Part shown: piece after piece, positions 1 to 4,951 of the stretch
How positions within the stretch are numbered: position 1 is the stretch's first letter
Layout: the number at the start of each line of letters is the position of its first letter
Assembly: GCA_025357175.1 (NCBI GenBank)
Contig: JANXPS010000073.1
Location: forward strand, 1-5,281
DNA: 5,281 bases
Direction: 5' to 3'
DNA from: Deltaproteobacteria bacterium
GTDB lineage: Bacteria > Desulfobacterota > Deferrimicrobia > Deferrimicrobiales > Deferrimicrobiaceae
Notes under the pieces: generated by a model
What the model saw: only the letters and a program-made list of their open reading frames with translations
Told to the model about the DNA's origin: nothing
The model's database searches: none
Translations under genes and position numbers: made by a program

Positions 1-75
1 CTTCCGGAAGAAGCCGCACCCCTGCACCAGCAGCGCCAATGCGAGCAGCAGCGCCGTCGACCGTTTCGATGTCAT
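1..75 (-). CDS. Lipoprotein, N-terminal fragment (runs off left edge)
   Basis: Reading the minus strand from an ATG at 75-73 gives 25 open codons to the window edge. The N-terminus is a textbook lipoprotein signal peptide: MTSKRS as the basic n-region, ALLLALALLVQ as the hydrophobic core, then a lipobox VQGC with the lipidated cysteine at residue 20, followed by GFFRK. It would therefore be exported by Sec and anchored to a membrane after processing by Lgt and LspA; its function cannot be told from 25 residues. The ATG lies 8 nt after the TAA of the Bax-inhibitor-1 family gene on the same strand, so the two are probably co-transcribed. There is no clear Shine-Dalgarno sequence in the gap (TTCCGCCC), which would suit re-initiation after the upstream stop. 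A chance ORF is possible because only the N-terminus is visible, but the signal-peptide pattern is strong. Confidence 0.68.
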   Translation of the reverse strand, partial: MTSKRSTALLLALALLVQGCGFFRK

Positions 76-83
76 GGGCGGAA

Positions 84-779
84 TTACCGTCGGCGGCCGA
101 ACAGCCGGAGCATCATCAGGAACAGGTTGACGAAATCGAGGTAGAGCCGGAGCGCCCCCAGGATCGCCGCATTCCCCTGTCGGGCCTCGTCCACTTCGGC
201 CATGATGGCCTTGATCTTCTGGGTGTCGTAGGCGGCCAATCCCGCGAACACGAAGACGCCGATGACCGAGACGACCCACTGGAGCATTTCGCTGTTCATG
301 AAGATGTTGACGACCGACGCGATGACTATGCCGATCAGCCCCATGAACAGGAAGCTGCCGAATCCGGTCAGGTCGCGCTTGGTCACGTAGCCGTACGCGC
401 TGGTCGCGGCGAACATCCCGGACGTGATGAAGAACACCGAGGCGATCGAATCGGCGGTGTAGGCCCGGAAGATCACCGAAAGGGTGACGCCGTTGAGCGC
501 CGCATAGGCAAGGAAGCCGGCCTTGGCCATTCCGGTCGTCATCGTCATCACGCGTGCGCTCAGGTACAAGACGAGACCCAGCTCGGCGAAGAGCAGCCCG
601 TAGAAGACGAACATGTTGCCAAATACCAGCTGAGCCACGTTCGGGATGCCCAGCGTGAGCTGCGCCGTGACCATCGAGAGCGCCAGCCCGGCCGCCATCC
701 ATCCGTACACCCCGGCCATCGCGCCGGTGCGCGTGCGGACCAGCGTGCCGGTCCGGTCCATTTCGTATCCGTCCTGCAT
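84..779 (-). CDS. Bax inhibitor-1 (BI-1/YbhL/YetJ) family membrane protein
   Basis: A 231-residue integral membrane protein of the BI-1 family (TMBIM/UPF0005), whose bacterial members (Bacillus YetJ, E. coli YbhL/YccA relatives) are seven-helix inner-membrane proteins; YetJ is a pH-sensitive calcium leak channel. What is seen: a short polar N-terminus, then about seven hydrophobic stretches (roughly residues 22-42, 51-74, 86-104, 111-130, 140-161, 167-184 and 205-228), the family block AALNGVTLSVIF near residues 93-104, AYDTQKIK at 183-190 and LYLDFVNLFLMML at 212-224. D185 and D215 are the likely pair corresponding to the di-aspartyl pH sensor of YetJ. The tail ends in basic FGRRR. The ATG at 779 is preferred over an in-frame TTG two codons upstream because the AAGGAGGA motif lies 7 nt before the ATG but only 1 nt before the TTG. 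It is followed 8 nt later by a lipoprotein gene. Physiological role here is unknown. Confidence 0.95.
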   Translation of the reverse strand: MQDGYEMDRTGTLVRTRTGAMAGVYGWMAAGLALSMVTAQLTLGIPNVAQLVFGNMFVFYGLLFAELGLVLYLSARVMTMTTGMAKAGFLAYAALNGVTLSVIFRAYTADSIASVFFITSGMFAATSAYGYVTKRDLTGFGSFLFMGLIGIVIASVVNIFMNSEMLQWVVSVIGVFVFAGLAAYDTQKIKAIMAEVDEARQGNAAILGALRLYLDFVNLFLMMLRLFGRRR

Positions 780-786
780 TTGCAAT

Positions 787-794
787 TCCTCCTT
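787..794 (-). promoter_or_regulatory. Strong ribosome binding site of the BI-1 family gene
   Basis: On the minus strand this reads AAGGAGGA, an almost perfect anti-16S match, spaced 7 nt from the ATG at 779. It decides the start: the in-frame TTG at 785 is too close to it to be used. It is the strongest Shine-Dalgarno sequence in the window, suggesting efficient translation. Confidence 0.82.
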
Positions 795-804
795 ATGTAT
801 CGAA

Positions 805-819
805 CGGCGATTATCGCCG
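805..819. repeat. 15-bp palindrome CGGCGA-TTA-TCGCCG
   Basis: A perfect 6-bp inverted repeat around a 3-nt centre, overlapping the best minus-strand -10 candidate (GATAAT) and lying about 10 bp upstream of the BI-1 gene's Shine-Dalgarno motif. It could be an operator for a dimeric regulator or form a small hairpin in the BI-1 leader. A hairpin this short could also arise by chance in GC-rich DNA. Confidence 0.45.
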
Positions 820-839
820 AAGCGCCAGCGATGATATTA

Positions 840-866
840 CGGTATCCTGCGACAAATGTGATACCG
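840..866. repeat. Inverted repeat CGGTATC-N13-GATACCG
   Basis: Perfect 7-bp arms at 840-846 and 860-866 separated by 13 bp, so the arm centres are 20 bp apart, about two helical turns. That geometry suits a dimeric DNA-binding regulator touching one face of the helix. It lies just after the candidate plus-strand -10 box and just before the AGGAG of the glutamine amidotransferase gene. As RNA it would be a weak stem with a large loop. Regulatory role is inference. Confidence 0.45.
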
Positions 867-883
867 ACAGGAGCCGACAGTCC

Positions 884-1627
884 ATGTGCCGCATGATCGC
901 CTTCAGTTCATCCGACCCCCAACCGGTCGGTCCGTATCTCGACCAGCTCGCCCGCCTGTCGCGTGAGGGAATCCTCGTCGAACGCTGGCAACGTCACCCG
1001 GGGGGCAACCATCCCGACGGGTGGGGCATCGCCATCGTGCCGCCCGCGGGCGGCGTCCCCCGCGTCGTGCGCAGCGGAAAAGCCGCTTGCACCGACCCCG
1101 CGCTGCACGCGCTCGATCCGGATACGGCCGCCCGCTTCATCGGCCACATCCGCTTCGCCTCCAACCTCTCGACGGTATGCGAGGCCAATTCCCACCCCTT
1201 CAGCGTGGCGGGCATCGTCCTGGGACACAACGGCACCTTCAAGGGGAGAATCGGTGCGGAAGGCGACGCGCGGGGCGTCAGCGACTCGCTCGTCTTTCTC
1301 GAAAAACTGGCCGCCTGCTGGCCCGCGGGGCGCACTTTCGAAGGGCTGGCCGATGCCTTGAAGCACCTGCTCTCCGACGAACTGCTCGTGGGCGACTACA
1401 GCGCCGCCAATTTCCTGCTCGCGGAAGGCGGCCGGCTGTTCGCCTTCCGGAAATCGCGGCGCGACCACGACTATTACGCGCTTTTCCTCCGGGAACGCGC
1501 GGTCGATGTGGTCGTCGCGAGCGAACCTCTCGACGGCGCGGACGACTGGCGCCGCCTCGAACAGGGGGAACTTCTCGAACTCACGCTTCCGGCTCCACAC
1601 TGCGCAGTGGTCGAACTGCCTTTTTAA
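884..1627 (+). CDS. Class II glutamine amidotransferase, YafJ-like
   Basis: A 247-residue stand-alone Ntn-type glutamine amidotransferase domain (GATase class II), close in length to E. coli YafJ. The protein begins Met-Cys-Arg-Met, so removal of Met1 exposes Cys2 as the N-terminal nucleophile that cleaves glutamine to glutamate and ammonia. Other family blocks are visible in order: HPDGWGIA (43-50), FIGHIRFAS (85-93), NSHPF (102-106), LGHNGTFKG (113-121, with N116 and G117 forming the oxyanion hole), SDS (133-135) and VVASEPLD (210-217). There is no synthase domain, so the ammonia acceptor is not known. The cytoplasmic location follows from the absence of any signal or membrane segment. AGGAG at 869-873 supports the ATG, and the Cys-2 requirement fixes it. 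The metallophosphoesterase gene starts 14 nt after the TAA, so the two probably share a transcript. No functional link between the two is obvious. Confidence 0.95.
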   Translation: MCRMIAFSSSDPQPVGPYLDQLARLSREGILVERWQRHPGGNHPDGWGIAIVPPAGGVPRVVRSGKAACTDPALHALDPDTAARFIGHIRFASNLSTVCEANSHPFSVAGIVLGHNGTFKGRIGAEGDARGVSDSLVFLEKLAACWPAGRTFEGLADALKHLLSDELLVGDYSAANFLLAEGGRLFAFRKSRRDHDYYALFLRERAVDVVVASEPLDGADDWRRLEQGELLELTLPAPHCAVVELPF

Positions 1628-1631
1628 GGGG
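1626..1631 (+). promoter_or_regulatory. Ribosome binding site of the metallophosphoesterase gene
   Basis: AAGGGG overlaps the TAA of the amidotransferase gene and sits 10 nt before the ATG at 1642. It selects this start over the long upstream open frame and indicates that ribosomes finishing the first gene are near the second start. Confidence 0.6.
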
Positions 1632-1641
1632 CCGCCATTCC

Positions 1642-2898
1642 ATGAAATTCTTCTTCGGTTTTTTCACGCTGGCCTACGGCGGCGCAAACCTCTACGCCCT
1701 GTCGCGGTTCCGCCGCGCGTTCGGCCTGAGCTGGCGGGCGATTCTGCCCTTTCTTCCGCTGTTCATCCCGCTCGTGTTCGCGCCGCCGATCATCCGCCTG
1801 CTCGACCGGCCCGGCACGCTGCCGGCCGCGATGATCACGGCCTGGGTCGGATACACGTGGCTCGGACTGCTTTTCCTGTTCTGCTGGATGCACGCGGCCG
1901 CCGAGCTTGCCGTCCTTGCCGTCCGAAAGGTGCGCAACTACCCGGGGCGCACGCTCCCGCCCGACGTGCAGACCGCCCGACGGACGTTCCTGGCCGTGAT
2001 GGCCCTCCTCTTCGTGGTCACCGGCTATTCCTTTTACGAAGCAGCCGGGATCCGGGCCGAGCACGTCACGATCACCAGCGACCGGCTGCCCGCAGGTCGC
2101 GACCGGCTGCGGATCGCGCAGATTTCCGACCTGCACGTCGGGATGCTCGTGCAGGATCGGGAGATGCGGCGGGTGGCCGACATCGTCCGCTCGGAAAAAC
2201 CCGACCTGCTTGTCGCGACGGGAGATACCGTCGATGCGGGATTCGTCTCGACCGGCAGCCTGCCCGGGATTTTCCGGGCACTCGATCCGCCGTTGGGCAA
2301 GTTCGCCATCACCGGCAACCACGAATATTACGCGGGGCTCGAGCGGTCGCTGCGCTTCATCGAGCGGTCGGGCTTCCGGATGCTGCGGAACGAGGCGGAA
2401 ACGATCATGTCGGCCCCGACGGACAACGGGGCGGCAAGGACGGTTTCCGACAACTCCGTGGCGTCGGCGTTGGCCGGGCACTCCCATGGAAATGAGGGCG
2501 TCGAGCTCCTGCGCCTCATCGGCGTCGACGACGAGGCGGGCAGGCAGTTCGGGGAACAGGCCAAAAATCCGGAAATAGCGCTTTTCGGGGATGCGCGGTC
2601 GCCCCTGTTCACGCTCTACCTGAAACACCGGCCGGAGATCTCGCCCGAGAGCGCCGGAAAATTCGACCTGCAGCTATCCGGACATACGCACCGGGGACAG
2701 CTGTTTCCGTTCCGATGGCTTGTCATGCTGCGTTTTCCGTATATCGCGGGGCTGTACGACCTGCCGGGGGGGGGACAGCTTTACACGAGCCGGGGAACGG
2801 GGACGTGGGGGCCGCGGATGCGCTTCCTGTCGTCGCCCGAGGTGACGATCTTCGATGTGGTGAGACCCGGCGCGAGCCCCGCTAGCCCGCATTTCTAA
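1642..2898 (+). CDS. Membrane-anchored calcineurin-like metallophosphoesterase (YkuE-like)
   Basis: A 418-residue protein with about four N-terminal hydrophobic segments (roughly residues 2-20, 32-52, 63-94 and 115-132) followed by a calcineurin-like phosphoesterase domain from about residue 155. The dinuclear-metal motifs are all present: SDLHVG (D163, H165), GDTVDA (D195), GNHEYY (N226, H227), KHRPE (H329) and SGHTHRGQ (H348, H350), then the family-typical LYTSRGTGTWGPRMRF at 380-395. This places it in the YkuE-like group; the substrate (phospholipid-linked or other phosphoester) cannot be deduced. The ATG at 1642 is chosen because an AAGGGG motif at 1626-1631, overlapping the preceding stop, lies 10 nt upstream and because the membrane region begins there; the open frame extends far upstream but only as a shadow of the preceding gene. 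Two oddities: an apparent extra segment near residues 253-283, and a C-terminus (about the last four to five residues and the TAA) encoded by a palindromic repeat element. Confidence 0.94.
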   Translation: MKFFFGFFTLAYGGANLYALSRFRRAFGLSWRAILPFLPLFIPLVFAPPIIRLLDRPGTLPAAMITAWVGYTWLGLLFLFCWMHAAAELAVLAVRKVRNYPGRTLPPDVQTARRTFLAVMALLFVVTGYSFYEAAGIRAEHVTITSDRLPAGRDRLRIAQISDLHVGMLVQDREMRRVADIVRSEKPDLLVATGDTVDAGFVSTGSLPGIFRALDPPLGKFAITGNHEYYAGLERSLRFIERSGFRMLRNEAETIMSAPTDNGAARTVSDNSVASALAGHSHGNEGVELLRLIGVDDEAGRQFGEQAKNPEIALFGDARSPLFTLYLKHRPEISPESAGKFDLQLSGHTHRGQLFPFRWLVMLRFPYIAGLYDLPGGGQLYTSRGTGTWGPRMRFLSSPEVTIFDVVRPGASPASPHF

Positions 2899-3065
2899 CC
2901 ACGCTGCGTTACGAGACGGTGGAGATGGGCGTAGATACAAGGCGCGCGAGTGGAGGACGACGCAGGCGTACTTGACAGTACGTCGAGGAGACCGACCGAG
3001 CGCAACGCAGTAGATAGGCCCACATCCGCCGACGCAGTAGCCGGGTGGTGAGAAATGCGGGCTAG
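2882..3065. repeat. 184-bp long palindromic intergenic element
   Basis: The element begins and ends with near-perfect inverted 21-bp termini: 2882-2902 and 3045-3065 match at 20 of 21 positions, each starting with CTAG followed by CCCGCATTTCT. Between them the two arms (about 91 and 89 nt) remain imperfectly complementary, for example GGGCGTAGATAC in the left arm against GGGCCTATCTAC from the complement of the right arm, and they meet in a perfect stem CGTACT-TGAC-AGTACG at 2967-2982. The midpoint of that stem (2974.5) and the midpoint of the termini (2973.5) agree, so the whole is one symmetrical long hairpin with no convincing ORF of its own. It sits between two convergent genes and overlaps both stop codons. 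From memory it resembles multi-copy palindromic intergenic elements of Geobacter-type genomes with a central GTAC...GTACGTCGAG motif; this was not checked. A role as bidirectional terminator, mRNA-end stabiliser or non-autonomous mobile repeat is possible; there is no T-tract. Confidence 0.78.
2967..2982. other. Central stem-loop of the palindromic element
   Basis: CGTACT and AGTACG are exact reverse complements around a TGAC tetraloop. This is the apex of the long hairpin and the part most likely to be conserved among copies if the element is repetitive. Confidence 0.6.
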
Positions 3066-3445
3066 GGCGCGGTAAGGGAAACCGGAGGAACCGGGGGAGC
3101 CGCCGGGGGAGCCGGAGGAACCGGGGGAGCCGCCGGGATCGCGGCAGGCGCCTGGGCACCGGGCGGTGCGGGAACCGCGTTGTCGAGCCCCGGCATTCGG
3201 ACGGCGTTGTCGAGGGCGGGTGGATCGTCGGGAGGTTCGACCGTGTTTTCGAACGGGATCGACTCCATCGTGTCGAACGTGGAGGCGCCCTCGCCGGCCG
3301 GCTGAGGGGGCGCCGGGGCGATCATTTCGGGCGGCATCTCGGACGGCGCTTCGGGAACGGCCGTGCCCGCCGGGATATCGGCCGCAGTGGCGCTGGCTGC
3401 AAGCATGAGAAGCGCGGCAAGGATGTTGGCCGATTTTTCACGCAT
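3062..3445 (-). CDS. Small secreted Pro/Ala-rich protein, function unknown
   Basis: A 127-residue protein that I do not recognise. It starts with a Sec signal peptide: MREKSAN, a hydrophobic core ILAALLMLAASA, and a likely cleavage after ATA near residue 21. The mature part has low complexity, rich in Pro, Ala, Glu and Asp in its first half (about residues 22-80) and almost wholly Pro/Ala/Val in the last 35 residues, with LDNAV occurring twice 9 residues apart and a 10-residue Pro/Ala repeat near the C-terminus. It has no cysteine, so it is not a lipoprotein. It is probably an extended, disordered periplasmic or surface protein. The ATG at 3445 is chosen; a TTG just before it is possible, as GGAG (3456-3459) is 10 nt from the ATG and 7 nt from the TTG. 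The TAG stop is the outer end of the palindromic element. A likely promoter lies directly upstream, so it can be expressed apart from the operon preceding it. The signal peptide is the main reason to believe the gene. Confidence 0.7.
   Translation of the reverse strand: MREKSANILAALLMLAASATAADIPAGTAVPEAPSEMPPEMIAPAPPQPAGEGASTFDTMESIPFENTVEPPDDPPALDNAVRMPGLDNAVPAPPGAQAPAAIPAAPPVPPAPPAAPPVPPVSLTAP
3082..3137 (-). repeat. 30-nt period direct repeat in the Pro/Ala-rich gene
   Basis: A 26-nt unit at 3082-3107 recurs exactly at 3112-3137. The 30-nt period is in frame and yields a 10-residue Pro/Ala/Val repeat near the protein's C-terminus. Exact nucleotide identity, including third codon positions, points to recent duplication by slippage, so copy number may vary between strains. 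Confidence 0.85.
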
Positions 3446-3464
3446 CAAGGGAACGCTCCGGAAG

Positions 3465-3480
3465 CCGGCCGCATGGCCGG
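3465..3480 (-). other. Leader hairpin CCGGCC-ATGC-GGCCGG
   Basis: A perfect 6-bp all-GC stem with a 4-nt loop in the 5' untranslated region of the Pro/Ala-rich gene, between its candidate promoter and its GGAG motif. No T-run follows it, so it is not a typical intrinsic terminator; it could stabilise the transcript or mark the 3' end of the operon upstream. Function is inference. Confidence 0.4.
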
Positions 3481-3496
3481 GGTAATGTTGCCACGG

Positions 3497-3505
3497 ATTA
3501 TACCA
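3497..3505 (-). promoter_or_regulatory. Extended -10 promoter for the secreted Pro/Ala-rich gene
   Basis: On the minus strand this reads TGGTATAAT: a perfect TATAAT hexamer (3502-3497) with the TG of an extended -10 element one base upstream. No recognisable TTGACA-like -35 is found 16-18 bp further upstream, as is common for extended -10 promoters. The predicted start of transcription is near 3490, giving a leader of about 45 nt before the ATG at 3445. The hexamer overlaps the TAA stop codon of the TPR gene upstream, a tight packing of promoter and gene end. A perfect extended -10 is uncommon by chance in DNA this GC-rich. Confidence 0.6.
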
Positions 3506-4019
3506 CGCCCGCCGGGGGCGGAAGACTGTCCCGGATCGAACGGACGATGGCGCTTTCCGGGAAAACCGACAGCGCCTCGTCGCAGGCGGCCCTCGCGGCG
3601 CCGATGTCGCCGGCCCGGGCGTGGGCGTAGGCGATGTTGCACAGCGCGAGTTCGCGATAGGAGGCGGCCCCGGCGCTCATGAGGATGAAAAACCGGTAGC
3701 GGTCGAGCGCCGGATGACGGGTGAAGAAGTCCCGGCTCTCTCCGAACGCGCGAATCGCCTCGTCGAAACGGCCTGCGCGCAGGAACCGGATGCCGGCCCG
3801 GTGATGTCGCGTCAGCAAGGGACGCGCCAGCAACGACCAGACGACCCAGGGCGCGGCGCCGACCAGGACCGCGTCGAGCGGCGAGTACGCGGGGAAGACG
3901 CGGGCCGTCAGGGCGACCAGCCCCCCGAGCAGCGACAGGTGCAGCAGCAGCGCGGGACGGGAGAGGCGGCGGAAGAACAGCCGCGAGAGCGGGGGAAGCC
4001 CGGCAGGGGCGGTCGTCAT
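3498..4019 (-). CDS. Membrane-anchored tetratricopeptide-repeat protein
   Basis: A 173-residue protein with a short N-terminus containing a basic patch (FFRRLSR, residues 14-21), two adjacent transmembrane segments (about 22-40 and 47-66), then a cytoplasmic-or-periplasmic helical part with TPR-like pairs: HHRAGIRFLRAGRFDEAIRA around residues 72-91 and ELALCNIAYAHARAGDIGAA around 123-142, continuing ARAACDEALSVFPES. TPR domains mediate protein-protein contacts; partner and role are unknown, and I know this only as a conserved hypothetical type. The start is the ATG at 4019, whose last two bases are shared with the TGA of the EamA gene (ATGA overlap), which argues against the longer reading that begins 20 codons upstream inside that gene. 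The overlap indicates translational coupling. Its stop codon lies inside the -10 hexamer of the next gene. Confidence 0.85.
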   Translation of the reverse strand: MTTAPAGLPPLSRLFFRRLSRPALLLHLSLLGGLVALTARVFPAYSPLDAVLVGAAPWVVWSLLARPLLTRHHRAGIRFLRAGRFDEAIRAFGESRDFFTRHPALDRYRFFILMSAGAASYRELALCNIAYAHARAGDIGAARAACDEALSVFPESAIVRSIRDSLPPPAGVV

Positions 4020-4951
4020 GCCACGCCCTCGCATCCGCTCGCGGGCGACAGCGGCGGGGCAGGGCGGTTGACCAGCCACAGGCCGAGGACGATCACCGCG
4101 CCGCCGGCCATCTGGACAAGCGTCATCCTTTCACCGAGGAACCCCACCGACATCAGCAGCCCGAAGAAGGGCGACAGGAACATGAAGGCGGTGGCGGTGC
4201 CCGCGCCGAGCGTGCCGATCCCCCCCATCCAGAAGATATAGGCGAGCACGGTCGGAAACACGACGAGATAGGCGAGCACCTGCCAGAACATGGGCGAGAG
4301 CGCCGCCCACCGGATGGCGGCCATTTCGGGAACCGAGACCGACAACAGCATCGTGCTGCCCATGAGGAGCGACCAGCCGGCGGCCTGGAACGGCGTCGTG
4401 CGGTCGAGCAGGCGGCGCGAGACGAGCGACGAAAGCGCCCAGCAGACGCCCGCCGCGACCAGGAAAATATCTCCGCGGAGGCGCGCGGGGTCGGAACCCG
4501 GCTGCACCGTCTCCCCGAAAAAGAGGGCGGCACCCAAGACGCAGAGAACGAGGCCGCCCAGGCGGCCGGGGCGAACGGGCTCCCGCAGGAACGCCATCCC
4601 GGCGAGCGCCGCGATGACCGGCGACAGCGTCGGGATGATCATCGCCGCGTCGGAAGCCGGCGCAAGCTTGACGCCCCTGAAAAAGAACGCGTTGTAGCCG
4701 ACCACGCCGAGGGCGCTCTGCAGCAGCAGCGCGGGCCACGCGGCGCGCGGGGGCACCGGTTTCCCCTCCCGGAAAAACAGGATGCCGACCATGACCAGGG
4801 CGCCGAACCCGAAGCGGAGCACCGCCGCGGCGTCCGGCGGCACTTCGCGGACGATCATCTTCGAGGTGACGTAGGCGCTGCCCCAGAGCAGCATCGTCAG
4901 GACGAGGCCTGCCCGCGCGCGCGTCTCGGCGGTGTGCCGGGGTGTCGTCAT
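4016..4951 (-). CDS. EamA (DMT superfamily) transporter
   Basis: A 311-residue inner-membrane protein with the duplicated EamA architecture: about ten transmembrane helices in two homologous halves, residues about 14-144 and 160-295. Family marks include LLWGSAYVTSK near 21-31 at the start of the first half, IIPTLSPVIAALAGMAFLREP at 105-125 ending in the typical glutamate-containing FLREP, the second-half entry VCWALSSLVSRR at 169-180, and the matching FMFLSPFFGLLMSVGFLGER at 256-275. EamA proteins export metabolites such as amino acids or their derivatives; substrate is not predictable here. The ATG at 4951 overlaps the TGA of the beta-propeller gene upstream (ATGA), and its own TGA overlaps the ATG of the TPR gene, so it is the middle gene of a translationally coupled trio. 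There is no good Shine-Dalgarno sequence before the ATG, consistent with coupling. Confidence 0.95.
   Translation of the reverse strand: MTTPRHTAETRARAGLVLTMLLWGSAYVTSKMIVREVPPDAAAVLRFGFGALVMVGILFFREGKPVPPRAAWPALLLQSALGVVGYNAFFFRGVKLAPASDAAMIIPTLSPVIAALAGMAFLREPVRPGRLGGLVLCVLGAALFFGETVQPGSDPARLRGDIFLVAAGVCWALSSLVSRRLLDRTTPFQAAGWSLLMGSTMLLSVSVPEMAAIRWAALSPMFWQVLAYLVVFPTVLAYIFWMGGIGTLGAGTATAFMFLSPFFGLLMSVGFLGERMTLVQMAGGAVIVLGLWLVNRPAPPLSPASGCEGVA

Larger units (their letters stand above)
780..883. promoter_or_regulatory. Divergent intergenic region with candidate promoters
   Basis: These 104 bases separate two divergently transcribed genes, so promoters for both must lie here or inside the gene starts. 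The region is locally AT-richer than the genes around it. On the plus strand the best -10 candidate is TATTAC at 835-840, preceded by TG at 832-833 (an extended -10 arrangement), with only a weak -35 (TTATCG, 811-816). On the minus strand GATAAT (809-814) is a five-of-six match to a -10 box but has no good -35. Two inverted repeats, listed separately, overlap these candidates. The plus-strand gene has AGGAG at 869-873, 10 nt from its ATG. Promoter positions are inference. Confidence 0.4.

Noticed and set aside
39..896. Plus-strand 285-codon open frame opposite the BI-1 family gene.
   Set aside because: His/Asp/Glu/Arg-rich composition typical of antisense reading of a GC-rich membrane protein gene; the opposite strand has clear family motifs and a strong ribosome binding site.
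1624..2628. Minus-strand 334-codon open frame opposite the metallophosphoesterase gene, and the plus-strand frame at 1506-2495.
   Set aside because: Both are shadows of a gene whose five metal-binding motifs are all intact; their translations are Arg/Gly/Pro/His-rich without recognisable domains.
2972..2977. Perfect TTGACA -35 hexamer on the plus strand inside the palindromic element.
   Set aside because: No -10-like hexamer lies 16-18 bp downstream (the region is GACCGACCGAG-type sequence), and the match is explained by the central stem-loop.
2869..3071. GGCGCG on both sides of the palindromic element (2869-2874 and 3066-3071) as a possible target-site duplication.
   Set aside because: The left copy is separated from the element's end by 7 bases while the right copy touches it, and a 6-mer of G and C is expected often in this DNA.
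3082..3137. Two exact 26-nt repeats as a minimal CRISPR-like array.
   Set aside because: The spacing is only 4 nt, the repeat is in frame within a coding gene, and it encodes a Pro/Ala repeat.
2674..3159. Long minus-strand open frame giving Arg/Leu/Pro-rich repeats and running through the palindromic element into the metallophosphoesterase.
   Set aside because: It is the frame-shifted reading of the Pro/Ala-rich gene's repeats plus the antisense of a well-supported gene; no signal peptide, domain or ribosome binding site.
3465..3480. GC hairpin as an intrinsic terminator for the three-gene operon.
   Set aside because: No T-run follows on the minus strand, and it lies in the leader of a gene with its own promoter candidate.
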